Of a stretch of DNA of 44,570 nt, positions 35,020-43,442 are shown piece by piece. Each line of letters opens with the position of its first letter. Position 1 is the stretch's first letter. This DNA is from Deltaproteobacteria bacterium (GTDB taxonomy: Bacteria; Desulfobacterota_D; UBA1144; Nemesobacterales; CSP1-2), in assembly GCA_016187835.1 (NCBI GenBank), contig JACPIY010000024.1, positions 1-44,570 on the forward strand, written 5' to 3'. Position numbers and translations under genes: made by a program. The notes beneath the pieces were generated by a model. That model was not told the DNA's origin. It saw only the letters and a program-made list of their open reading frames with translations, and made no database searches.

Positions 35020-35388
35020 CTAATGTTTTCTTTTCTCCAGTTGTTGAATCGCTTTTAAGATTACTTCGTAATTATCAAACGGCTTACGAATACAGACATC
35101 GGCTACTTTTCTTAAAAGGTGCTCCACATCCTGCATCTGGTCGAAATAGATGTACATCACAATAACAGCCAAATCGGGTCTAACGTTTTTTGCCTCCTGA
35201 ATAAGGTGTAGGGTTTTTACTACCGGCGTTTTCACATCAACAATAAGTAAGTCGGTTTCCTTACAGCGAAGGTGGTCGAGAACCTCCTCTCTAGAACTTG
35301 GCATACAGACTTGATAGGTTTTTCCTAAAAGGGGAATCAAGGCAGCATACATATCTGGGTCACCCTCAGCGATTAGAATCTTTTTCAT
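35020..35388 (-). CDS. Stand-alone response-regulator receiver domain
   Basis: A 122-residue protein with the receiver fold: acidic EGDPD near the start, phospho-acceptor Asp in LLIVDVKTP (about 51) and Lys in CIRKPFD. The usual Thr/Ser after the fourth strand is replaced (VIVMYIYF), so phosphorylation switching may be altered. It has no output domain. A sigma-54 promoter lies 31 bp upstream. Partner kinase unknown; the nearby sensor kinase is a candidate. Confidence 0.82.
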   Translation of the reverse strand: MKKILIAEGDPDMYAALIPLLGKTYQVCMPSSREEVLDHLRCKETDLLIVDVKTPVVKTLHLIQEAKNVRPDLAVIVMYIYFDQMQDVEHLLRKVADVCIRKPFDNYEVILKAIQQLEKRKH

Positions 35389-35418
35389 CTTTTTTTCTAT
35401 TCTCTGTGAAACCTAACA

Positions 35419-35434
35419 AGCAAGGGCTATGCCG
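35419..35434 (-). promoter_or_regulatory. Sigma-54 promoter of the receiver-domain gene
   Basis: On the minus strand it reads CGGCATAGCCCTTGCT: GG and TTGCT in the right places, with only the first base off consensus. It lies 31 bp upstream of the ATG. I see no copy of the 24-bp palindrome in the 180 bases upstream, so another activator or site may be used. Confidence 0.65.
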
Positions 35435-35612
35435 GAATTGAAAAAGCGCCTACATTTTTTTATAAGTAGCTATAAAACAGGGTTTTTTAAGATAAAGAGA
35501 TTCTAAAGGGAATTTTTCTATGTTTTTATTTTCTTAAACTTAGGAATCTTAGCTCTATAATTTTCTTATTTTTAAGAATACTTCACGTAGAAGGATGGGA
35601 AGAGAGAAAATA

Positions 35613-36968
35613 TTAGATCCACGGGATAGAAAGTTCTTCGATCTTGCGGTACAAGGAGGAAAGACTTAAACCGAGGAGCCTTGCTGCTTCTTTCTTATCA
35701 GGCCCCGTTTTCTCTAAAACTTTAATAATATGCTCCCTCTCATATTTCCGCAGAATTTCTTTCAGGTTATCCTCCTCTTTTTCTATAGGTTCTTTTCCCA
35801 CGGACAAAGGGGAGGGAAGGTCGAAGGGCATAATTATATCTCCCTCACACAGAATCATCGCCCGCTCAATTACATTCCGTAACTCCCTAACATTTCCCTT
35901 CCACGAGTAGCTGAGGAGGATCCGCATGGCTTGTGGGTCAACCCCACTTACACTTTTCCTTAGCTCCATGTTGAGTCTATTGACAAAGTGGTTAACCAGT
36001 GGTGGTATATCCTCCTTTCGCTCCCTAAGAGGCGGCAGGGCTATCTCAACTACATTCAAACGGTAGTATAGCTCTTCCCGGAAATTGCCCTTCTCTACCT
36101 CTTTAGAGAGGTTGCGGGTAGTGGCAGCGATAAGGCGTATATCTGTTTTTATAGTTTTTACTCCACCAAGTGGCAAGACTTCACCGTCTTCAATCACTCG
36201 AAGCAATTTTACTTGAAGGCTCAAGGGAAGCTCCCCCACTTCGTCTAAAAACAGAGTTCCCTTATCGGCGATTTTAAATAGTCCTTCTTTACTGCTTATT
36301 GCTCCTGTAAAGGCACCTTTAACATGCCCGAATAGTTCACTTTCAAGAAGATTGTCCGGAATGGCGGCACAATTTATGGGAACGAACTTCTCCGTCTTTC
36401 GAGGACTATTCTGGTGGATAGCACGGGCAATTAGCTCTTTGCCGGTCCCACTTTCTCCGGTAATGAGCACTGTGCTTTTGGTAGAAGTAATTTTCTTTAC
36501 CAAGTTGAGTACTTCACAAATCTTGGGGCTTATGCCAACTATATTACGAAAATCATATCTCTCCTCGACCTCAGCTCTTAACCTCTTGTAGTCTCTCGAG
36601 AGTTCTTGAAAGCCAATAATGTTCTTAACTTTTACTAAGACCTCATCAAAGATAAGAGGCTTAACAATATAATCATAGGCTCCCCTTTTTAAGGCTTGTA
36701 CGGCGGACTCGATTGAGCCGTAAGCGGTGATAATGATAACCGAAGTGCGGGGGCTGACTTTCCGAATTTCCTCAAGGAGCTGTAGCCCATCAATACCAGG
36801 CATACGAATATCACAAAAAGCTACATCAAATTCTTGTTTAGAAATTTCTTGGAGAGCCACTACACCATTTGGTGCGGTCATTACTTCGTACCCCTCCTCT
36901 ATGAGCACCTTTGCCAAGGTATCTCGGAATGTCTTTTCATCATCAGCTATTAGTATGTATCCTTCCAT
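35613..36968 (-). CDS. NtrC-family sigma-54-dependent response regulator
   Basis: A 451-residue protein with a receiver domain (1-120, acceptor Asp 53), a sigma-54 AAA+ domain (about 143-370; Walker A GESGTGKE at 171, GAFTGA at 218) and a Fis-type helix-turn-helix at the end (KEAARLLGLSLSSLYRKIEEL). It overlaps the sensor kinase gene by 26 bp. It is the only activator of its kind in the window and the natural candidate to bind the 24-bp palindromes, including the one in front of its own operon. Confidence 0.95.
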   Translation of the reverse strand: MEGYILIADDEKTFRDTLAKVLIEEGYEVMTAPNGVVALQEISKQEFDVAFCDIRMPGIDGLQLLEEIRKVSPRTSVIIITAYGSIESAVQALKRGAYDYIVKPLIFDEVLVKVKNIIGFQELSRDYKRLRAEVEERYDFRNIVGISPKICEVLNLVKKITSTKSTVLITGESGTGKELIARAIHQNSPRKTEKFVPINCAAIPDNLLESELFGHVKGAFTGAISSKEGLFKIADKGTLFLDEVGELPLSLQVKLLRVIEDGEVLPLGGVKTIKTDIRLIAATTRNLSKEVEKGNFREELYYRLNVVEIALPPLRERKEDIPPLVNHFVNRLNMELRKSVSGVDPQAMRILLSYSWKGNVRELRNVIERAMILCEGDIIMPFDLPSPLSVGKEPIEKEEDNLKEILRKYEREHIIKVLEKTGPDKKEAARLLGLSLSSLYRKIEELSIPWI

Positions 36969-39231
36969 GTCTATTCCCCCCGAGAGGCAGGACGACTGTG
37001 AAGGTCGTTCCTCTTCCTATCTGACTTTCCACAAGTATTTCTCCTCCAAAATTTTTGATAATCCCATAGCTCACAGATAATCCTAGTCCGGTTCCTTTCC
37101 CCGCTTCTTTGGTAGTGAAAAAAGGTTCAAACACATGCTTCATAACCTCCTTGCTCATCCCAGGTCCGTTATCTTCAAAAGCAATCTCTACCTTTTCCTC
37201 TACCTGTTTGGAAGTAATAGTCAACTCTCCTCCTGGCTGCATTGCATCAAAGGCATTTAAGATAATATTCAGACAAACCTGAAGTAATTGATCCGGCACA
37301 AGGGTGATAAGTGGAATCTCTGGGTCTAAAAGTGTTTTCACTTCTACCTCTTTGTCACAAGGGTCATATTTTGCGATTCCAATAGCTGACTGGATGACAT
37401 CGTTTACCTGGGTAAGACACCACTCATATTTTGGGGGACGAGCAAAGTCAACCATTTCCCTGACAATATTTGCAATACGATCAATATGAAAGCGCATTAG
37501 AGAAAACGTCTCTTCTTGACATACAGACTCATCACATTTTTTCCGCTCTACATATTGCACAAGGGAAGAAAGCGATGTGAGGGGATTCCCTACTTCATGT
37601 GCTACCCCAGCAGCCAGTAGTCCAAAAGCAGCCATTTTTTCTTGATGTATGACTTGGGCTTCGAGCTGTTTTTTTTCTGTAATGTTCTGGAGCATTATGA
37701 GTACCTGGACGACGTTACCATCATCCCTGATAGGACCAGTTGTGTATTGAAAAACCCTTTTCTCACCTGTGCGTGTAGCCATCACTTGTTCTATCTGCTC
37801 AATACCTCCGCCACAGAATGTCTTAACAGCGGGACACTCGTTGCAAGGAGAGTTAAATTGTCGGCACATCTCGTAGCACTTTATTCCCTGGGATATATCA
37901 ATTTTTCCAAACCATTCCTCAAATATATCGTTGTGCCAGAGAATCCGCATCTCTCTGTCAACCAAAGCCAAGGCAGTCCCTATCCCCTTGACGATATTAT
38001 CTAGCTTCTGCTTTTCTCTTTTGATCTCCATTGTTCGTTCTTCTACCATTTCTTCCAGGCCCGAAGCATACATCTTAAGCCTTCCCTCAAGGTCTGAGAT
38101 TGCTTGGGCCATGTGGTTAAAGTCGTTAGCCAAAAGTTCAATCTCATCGTTTGTCTGAATGTCCAATCTGTGATTAAGGTCCCCCTGAGCAATGCTCGCC
38201 GTTCCCTTTCGTAACTCTTCTATTGGTTTAGTGAAATGCCTTGCAGCGAAAAATCCTACTATAAAGACTCCTGTAAGCATCACCCCTATTATCCCTAAGA
38301 AAAAGGTCTTTAACTCTTTCACTGGAGAAAGAATAGCATCCTTGGGAAGTGTGTGAACAACTATCCAGTGTTCCCCCTCCTCAAGTTTGTCTGAGACAGG
38401 AGCGTACCCAATAATCTCTCCGTCTTCTCCTATAATCCCTTTTTGACGAGAGAGTATCTTTGAAACAACTTTAGGGGGATAATCATCGGATAGCCTTCCC
38501 CCAGCTTTCAGCGGATGATAAAGATACTGCCCTTGATTATTAATCAAAATCGTGAGACTCTTCGAAGGAGGATGTGCCTTCTGTGCAAAATGATGAAAAG
38601 CAGTCATTGAAAAATCGGCAACTAAAATCCCTCTCTTCAAACCATCCTTGTCAAAGACAGGGGTGCCAAACCAAATAAGAGGCTCCTCCTTCTTTAGTTC
38701 TAGTGGGCAAATGTATATCTCACCTGGGTTTAACTCTATAGAATCCTGAAAAAACTCGCTCTCTCCTAAAAATTGGAGGGACTCTGAGGAAGCAAATTTT
38801 ACCTCTCCATTCTTTATCTCCACGCGTATCTTCTCCCAACCCGTCTCATCAAAGTAGCTTATTTGCCTATACCCTTCATGTTGGGTTAGGAATGCGTAAA
38901 AATAAGACCTTAATTGATTCACCCATTCTGCTTTTCCTTCTTGTCCGGGATGGGGAGCTTCTCTTAAAGGAGGTATCTCTACTAAGGATGGAAGATTCCT
39001 ACTTAAATTTGAAAGGTCATGTTGAACTGTGGTTAAAAAGCTATCCATGAGTCTAGCTATGGTAAAGACCTCATCCTCAACATGCTTATCAGCCATAGTG
39101 CTGAGCCCGGTGGAGAAGATGTTCAAACCGTAACCACCGACCACAACGAGTGGGATAAAGGAGACGGCTAAAAATGCTATAATAAGTTTATACCATATGC
39201 TTAAGTACCCAACTATCTTATTGATATTCAT
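36943..39231 (-). CDS. Membrane sensor histidine kinase (Cache-type sensor, HAMP, PAS, HisKA)
   Basis: A 762-residue protein: first helix 13-35, periplasmic Cache-like sensor 36-308, second helix 309-330, HAMP 331-385, PAS 405-520, then HisKA with H545 in AAGVAHEVGNPLTSL and an ATPase domain (DNGPGM, GKGTGLGLSV). The PAS domain has five Cys (452, 456, 463, 466, 473; CYEMC, CNECP, FCGG) that could bind a metal or FeS cluster or sense redox state. It should phosphorylate the NtrC-type regulator encoded next. The signal is unknown. Confidence 0.93.
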   Translation of the reverse strand: MNINKIVGYLSIWYKLIIAFLAVSFIPLVVVGGYGLNIFSTGLSTMADKHVEDEVFTIARLMDSFLTTVQHDLSNLSRNLPSLVEIPPLREAPHPGQEGKAEWVNQLRSYFYAFLTQHEGYRQISYFDETGWEKIRVEIKNGEVKFASSESLQFLGESEFFQDSIELNPGEIYICPLELKKEEPLIWFGTPVFDKDGLKRGILVADFSMTAFHHFAQKAHPPSKSLTILINNQGQYLYHPLKAGGRLSDDYPPKVVSKILSRQKGIIGEDGEIIGYAPVSDKLEEGEHWIVVHTLPKDAILSPVKELKTFFLGIIGVMLTGVFIVGFFAARHFTKPIEELRKGTASIAQGDLNHRLDIQTNDEIELLANDFNHMAQAISDLEGRLKMYASGLEEMVEERTMEIKREKQKLDNIVKGIGTALALVDREMRILWHNDIFEEWFGKIDISQGIKCYEMCRQFNSPCNECPAVKTFCGGGIEQIEQVMATRTGEKRVFQYTTGPIRDDGNVVQVLIMLQNITEKKQLEAQVIHQEKMAAFGLLAAGVAHEVGNPLTSLSSLVQYVERKKCDESVCQEETFSLMRFHIDRIANIVREMVDFARPPKYEWCLTQVNDVIQSAIGIAKYDPCDKEVEVKTLLDPEIPLITLVPDQLLQVCLNIILNAFDAMQPGGELTITSKQVEEKVEIAFEDNGPGMSKEVMKHVFEPFFTTKEAGKGTGLGLSVSYGIIKNFGGEILVESQIGRGTTFTVVLPLGGNRHGRIHTNS

Positions 39232-39299
39232 ATGTATTTCCTCTAATAAACAGATACTAAACGGGGTTTTTGTAATAAAAGACTAACAACTTCTGTTTT

Positions 39300-39315
39300 T
39301 GCAACTTTTGTGCCA
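39300..39315 (-). promoter_or_regulatory. Sigma-54 promoter of the kinase/regulator operon
   Basis: On the minus strand it reads TGGCACAAAAGTTGCA, a full -24/-12 match. It lies about 69 bp upstream of the kinase ATG and 53 nt from the palindrome at 39369. The regulator therefore probably activates its own operon. Confidence 0.82.
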
Positions 39316-39368
39316 AGAAAATTTGCTAGTTTTACAAATACCTTTTAGAATCCAATGACTCTAAAAAG

Positions 39369-39392
39369 TGTCAGATGTCAGAAAATATGACA
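39369..39392. promoter_or_regulatory. 24-bp palindromic activator site, copy 3, between divergent promoters
   Basis: Half-sites TGTCAGA and TATGACA with a ten-base centre (TGTCAGAAAA). It lies exactly 53 nt from the sigma-54 promoter on each side, so one dimer site could serve both the kinase operon (-) and the cytochrome c gene (+). Confidence 0.78.
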
Positions 39393-39445
39393 AAGAATCT
39401 ACGGCTATATTTTTTGTTTTACAAGGAAATTCAATAAGAATTGCC

Positions 39446-39461
39446 TGGCATAGATTTTGCG
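39446..39461 (+). promoter_or_regulatory. Sigma-54 promoter reading toward the small cytochrome c
   Basis: TGGCATAGATTTTGCG: correct GG and TTGC positions. It lies 53 nt after the palindrome and about 175 bp before the cytochrome ATG. The long leader contains a possible 23-codon ORF. Confidence 0.75.
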
Positions 39462-39488
39462 ACTATAAAAAAATCTATGGGAGAAGAA

Positions 39489-39560
39489 ATGATTAAATTG
39501 GTAGGCAGAAGGCAAAAAACGATGCAAGATCATGTTTTACTAGTAAGACTTTTGATATAA
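39489..39560 (+). CDS. Possible 23-residue leader ORF
   Basis: ATG 39489 follows GGGAG by six bases and encodes a basic peptide (MIKLVGRRQKTMQDHVLLV and so on). It lies just after the predicted sigma-54 transcript start. Nothing else supports it, and it may be chance. Confidence 0.2.
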   Translation: MIKLVGRRQKTMQDHVLLVRLLI

Positions 39561-39634
39561 ATTGTATTTTAACTTTACAATGATAATGAATTTGTGTTAG
39601 GATATTTGGCAAAATTTTTTGAGGAGGCGCTAAG

Positions 39635-39944
39635 ATGAAATATATATTCATTCTTATGATTGGAATCTGGATGGTCGTATTTTCTTTTGGTGCGAAGTTT
39701 GCTCAGGGAGAAGAGGATTTAGTTGCAAAAGGCAAAGAGATTTATACTCAAAAAAAATGCTCCATGTGTCATAAGATAGAGGGGGTTGGTGGGAAAATGG
39801 GACCAGACCTCTCTGACGAAGGCAATAAAGGAAGGGAACCCTAAGTCTTTGATGCCTGAGGCAAAGATGCGGCCTGTTAAAGCCACAGATGACGAATTAA
39901 AAGCCTTAGCAGCCTATATGATGAGTCTCAAGAAGGCAGAGTAG
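39635..39944 (+). pseudogene. Small monoheme cytochrome c gene with an internal deletion and frameshift
   Basis: After AGGAGGCG, ATG 39635 encodes a signal peptide and CSMCHKIEGVGGKMGPDLSDEGNKGREP, then a stop at 39842-39844. In another frame the typical C-terminal half follows directly (PKSLMPEAKMRPVKATDDE to MMSLKKAE, stop 39942-39944), with the Met ligand. Intact relatives have about ten more residues between GNKGRE and NPKS. A small deletion not divisible by three therefore broke the gene. It is the target of the 39446 sigma-54 promoter. Confidence 0.75.
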
Positions 39945-39965
39945 GGCTAATCGTGACTCATTGCC

Positions 39966-40034
39966 ATGAAAGCAATATGGGTGATTATATTGTTCATTGC
40001 TCTATTTGTTTTTGAGAGTATAATCGGAGAGTAA
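39966..40034 (+). CDS. Possible 22-residue membrane peptide upstream of ccmC
   Basis: ATG 39966 to TAA encodes MKAIWVIILFIALFVFESI plus GE, a single hydrophobic helix. It ends 5 bp before the ccmC start, a spacing suited to co-translation. I find no ribosome site of note. It may be a small Ccm accessory peptide or chance. Confidence 0.3.
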   Translation: MKAIWVIILFIALFVFESIIGE

Positions 40035-40039
40035 AATCA

Positions 40040-40720
40040 GTGGGTAGTCTATCGAAAACAATGAAACTTCTTATGTGTCTGACTTTTGTTGGAATGATAG
40101 CATCTCTTTATGCCGCTTTTATTTATGCTCCAACCGAGGCGGTAATGGGTCCTATCCAGAGGATTTTTTATTTTCACATGGGGACGGTTTGGGTCGCCAC
40201 ACTTGCTTTTATAATTGTTTTTATATCTAGTATTCAGTACTTAAGAAAAGAAAGTCGTTTTTGGGACATCCTGGCCCTCTCTTCTGCTGAAGTTGGGGTT
40301 TTATTTATTACATTAACAATTATAACGGGAAGTATATGGGCAAAGCCCGTGTGGGGTACATGGTGGACTTGGGACCCACAGCTTACAACTACTTTTATTC
40401 TATGGATTCTATATATCGTGTATCTGATACTGCGTTCTTCCGCCGGGAGTGACACAAAGAAAGCAAGATACGCCGCTGTTTTTGGGATAATCGCTTTTTT
40501 AGACCTTCCACTGGTTTATGCGTCCGCGAGGCTTATGCGGGGCATATCTCCAGTTGTTTTCGGTGACAGAGGTGGTGGAATCGCACCTGAAATGATGGTT
40601 GCATTATTGGTAACACTTGTTGCATTTACTTTTTTATTTTTTTTGATTCTTAGAGAGAGGATAGATATTGAGAATATGAAGGATGAGATAGCAAAACTAA
40701 AAATCGAGGAGGCTTTATAA
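40040..40720 (+). CDS. ccmC: CcmC heme-handling membrane protein
   Basis: A 226-residue protein of six helices starting at GTG 40040. The tryptophan-rich WGTWWTWDPQLT motif and His residues in RIFYFHMGTVW and near the fourth loop identify CcmC, which loads heme onto CcmE at the periplasmic side. It heads the ccmCDEF run. ccmA and ccmB are not in the window. The C-terminus has a short charged helix (EIAKLKIEE). Confidence 0.93.
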   Translation: MGSLSKTMKLLMCLTFVGMIASLYAAFIYAPTEAVMGPIQRIFYFHMGTVWVATLAFIIVFISSIQYLRKESRFWDILALSSAEVGVLFITLTIITGSIWAKPVWGTWWTWDPQLTTTFILWILYIVYLILRSSAGSDTKKARYAAVFGIIAFLDLPLVYASARLMRGISPVVFGDRGGGIAPEMMVALLVTLVAFTFLFFLILRERIDIENMKDEIAKLKIEEAL

Positions 40721-40724
40721 TAAA

Positions 40725-40895
40725 ATGAATTATCTTTTCTGGGCTCATGTGATTTTCTGGGCTGCGCTGTTTATCTATGTTTATAATCTTACTAGAAAAA
40801 ACGAAAACTTAAGAAGAGAGATTGATGCACTTAAAAGCTCTCTTAGCAACACTAAAGAGGAGAAAATCATTTGGCAAAAGCAGGAGATAAAGTAA
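40725..40895 (+). CDS. ccmD: CcmD-like small membrane protein
   Basis: A 56-residue protein with one N-terminal helix (YLFWAHVIFWAALFIYVYN) followed by a charged coiled-coil tail. It starts 4 bp after ccmC, with CGAGGAGG upstream, and ends 3 bp before ccmE. Position and shape match CcmD, which holds the CcmABC/CcmE complex together. Confidence 0.8.
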   Translation: MNYLFWAHVIFWAALFIYVYNLTRKNENLRREIDALKSSLSNTKEEKIIWQKQEIK

Positions 40896-40898
40896 AGG

Positions 40899-41312
40899 AT
40901 GACTCGAGGAAGAATTAAATTCATTTTAGCAATAGGAGTTATTGCCCTTACGCTCTCCTACCTTGTTTACGGTGGAGTGAAGGAAGCGAAGGTTTATTAT
41001 CTTACTGTTGAGGAACTTAAGGAGAGAGTTCCATTTGTATATAAAGAAAAAGTTAGAGTGTCAGGTAAAGTGGTTCCCGGAACGATAAGGAAAGATATTG
41101 ACGGAAGCCTTGAGTTTCAGATTACTGATGGAAAGCAGACAATAGATGTGCAATATAGGGGTATTATCCCCGACGTTTTTAGAGATGGAGTAGAGGCTAT
41201 AGTAGAGGGTCTATACACTCCTGAGAATGTATTTAATGCGAATGTTCTTCTTGCAAAGTGTCCGACAAAATACGAATCCGCCGACTCGCTGAAGAAAGGG
41301 GAGAATACCTGA
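40899..41312 (+). CDS. ccmE: CcmE heme chaperone, Cys-type (CxxxY) variant
   Basis: A 137-residue protein with one N-terminal anchor and an OB-fold beta domain. The heme-binding site reads LLAKCPTKYE, with Cys where the classical protein has His in HxxxY. This CxxxY form is known from archaea and some anaerobic bacteria. It receives heme from CcmC and passes it to CcmF. It ends one base before ccmF. Confidence 0.92.
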   Translation: MTRGRIKFILAIGVIALTLSYLVYGGVKEAKVYYLTVEELKERVPFVYKEKVRVSGKVVPGTIRKDIDGSLEFQITDGKQTIDVQYRGIIPDVFRDGVEAIVEGLYTPENVFNANVLLAKCPTKYESADSLKKGENT

Positions 41313-41313
41313 T

Positions 41314-43329
41314 ATGGTTGAGACCGGAACTATTTCTATATTTCTTGCCTTTATAATTTCCCTTTATACGTTAATTGCTTCTTTAGTGGGGGGAAAAACC
41401 AGAAATCGCGAATTTATAAAAAGCGCGGAAAACGGCGCGCTTGCGGTATTTTTTCTTTTAACTGTTGCATCTGCATCGCTTATCCATGCCCTGCTTACCC
41501 GTGACTTCAGTCTCAAATTTGTTGCTTCCAACACAAGCCGTGATCTTTCAACTATCTATACAATCACGGCTTTATGGGCTGGTCAAGCAGGGTCGCTTCT
41601 TCTTTGGTCCTGGATGCTTTCAATCTATACAGTACTAGTAGTGCTTTTCAACCGAGGAAAAAGTAGGGAACTGATGCCCTATGTGATTGGGACTCTAGCG
41701 GCTGTCTTGTGTTTTTTTATTTACCTAATAGCCTTTGTTGAGAGTCCGTTTGAAAGGCTTCCTTTTGTGGCAGCCGATGGGAATGGACTCAATCCAATTC
41801 TTCAAAATCCCTATATGGCAATTCATCCCCTTGCGCTGTATGCAGGTTATGTAGGGGTTACTGTTCCATTTGCGTTTGCAATAGGAGCCCTTCTCAGTGG
41901 AAGACTGGGGGATGAGTGGATAAGAAGCTCAAGAAGGTGGACGCTATTTTGTTGGACGTTCTTAGGCATTGGTCTTCTTCTTGGAGCGCGCTGGGCTTAC
42001 CTTGAGCTTGGATGGGGTGGATACTGGGCATGGGACCCGGTTGAGAACGCTGCATTTATGCCCTTTCTTGTGGGGACTGCCTTTCTTCATTCAGTTATGA
42101 TTCAAGAAAAAAAGGGAATGCTAAAGAAATGGAATATGGCTCTTATCGTACTTACGTTTTTTCTGGCGATATTTGGAACTTTTATTACAAGAAGCGGAAT
42201 AATCTCATCGGTCCATTCCTTTGCACAGTCCAACATAGGCCCTTATTTTCTTGGGTTCATAGGCTTTATACTGCTTTTTTCCTTCGGCATGTTTATCCTT
42301 AGGCTTGATGATATGAAGAGTGAAAACCATTTTGATTCTCTACTTTCTAGAGAAAGCGCTTTTCTATTTAATAACCTTATTTTCCTGGGAGCCGCGTTTT
42401 CTGTATTTCTAGGAACAATTTTCCCGATACTTACCGAAGCAATCAGAGGAGAAAAGATTCTTGTTGGTCCTCCGTATTTTAATCGAGTAAACGTGCCCAT
42501 GGGCTTGATTTTAATCCTGCTTATGGGTGTCGGACCGTTAATATCCTGGAGGAGGGCATCGAAGCGGAATCTAATTAGTAATTTTATGTATCCGACGGTT
42601 TTTGGTTTTCTGACAGCAATTCTTTTATTCAGTCTTGGCATGCGAGAAACGGTTGCGCTTGTTTCGTTTGGCCTTTGCGCTTTTGTTACAGCGACTGTAT
42701 TCATAGAGTTCTATAGAGGAGTCAGAGTGCGAAGCGGTAGGGGGGAAAGATACGTGATTGCTCTTTTCCGGCTTATTTCAAGGAACCGTAGAAGGTATGG
42801 TGGATATATAGTTCATCTGGGAGTTGTTCTTATAGTGATTGGAATAACAGCGTCTTCGGTATTTGTTACCCAAAAGGAAGCGACTCTGAGAAAAGGAGAA
42901 ACGATGAGTGTTGGTAAATACTCTCTTAGATTTGATGACCTTCGGCAGTACACAACGGATGCGAAAAATGCGACTGCTGCGAAACTAACTGTATATAATG
43001 GAGGAAAAGAAATAGGGGTTATGGTTCCTGAGAAAAACATCTACAAATACGAGGGGAATCGCGAGATTAATCAGGAAACGGAAGTAGCGCTTCGCTCAAC
43101 CTTTAAAGACGATCTTTATGTGATTCTTGCGAATTCTGATGGTAATGGTAAGGGGACGGCGAGCTTTAGGGCTATCATAAATCCGATGGTAAGCTGGATA
43201 TGGGCAGGAGGCGTGGTGTTACTTCTGGGAGCAATAGTAACGATGTGGCCAAATCCAAAGGAGATAAGGGAAGAATCGGCTGTGAGATATACTGTGGGAA
43301 TTTCAAAGGAAAGCTCGGTTTCGGGCTAG
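41314..43329 (+). CDS. ccmF: CcmF heme lyase subunit
   Basis: A 671-residue protein with about 15 helices. The WGGYWAWDPVENAAFMPFL motif identifies CcmF, and a large periplasmic segment near the C-terminus (about 520-630) precedes the last helix. It transfers heme from CcmE to CxxCH motifs of exported apocytochromes, a job this region needs for about 70 heme sites. Confidence 0.95.
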   Translation: MVETGTISIFLAFIISLYTLIASLVGGKTRNREFIKSAENGALAVFFLLTVASASLIHALLTRDFSLKFVASNTSRDLSTIYTITALWAGQAGSLLLWSWMLSIYTVLVVLFNRGKSRELMPYVIGTLAAVLCFFIYLIAFVESPFERLPFVAADGNGLNPILQNPYMAIHPLALYAGYVGVTVPFAFAIGALLSGRLGDEWIRSSRRWTLFCWTFLGIGLLLGARWAYLELGWGGYWAWDPVENAAFMPFLVGTAFLHSVMIQEKKGMLKKWNMALIVLTFFLAIFGTFITRSGIISSVHSFAQSNIGPYFLGFIGFILLFSFGMFILRLDDMKSENHFDSLLSRESAFLFNNLIFLGAAFSVFLGTIFPILTEAIRGEKILVGPPYFNRVNVPMGLILILLMGVGPLISWRRASKRNLISNFMYPTVFGFLTAILLFSLGMRETVALVSFGLCAFVTATVFIEFYRGVRVRSGRGERYVIALFRLISRNRRRYGGYIVHLGVVLIVIGITASSVFVTQKEATLRKGETMSVGKYSLRFDDLRQYTTDAKNATAAKLTVYNGGKEIGVMVPEKNIYKYEGNREINQETEVALRSTFKDDLYVILANSDGNGKGTASFRAIINPMVSWIWAGGVVLLLGAIVTMWPNPKEIREESAVRYTVGISKESSVSG

Positions 43330-43442
43330 CCACAGATGGCACTGAGAGCTAAGAAGAAAATAAGGAGAATTTAAAAAGATTACTTTCTCTGAATTCTTTT
43401 ATCTCTTTGAATAACTCTCTTCAAAACTTAGGAATAATAAAA

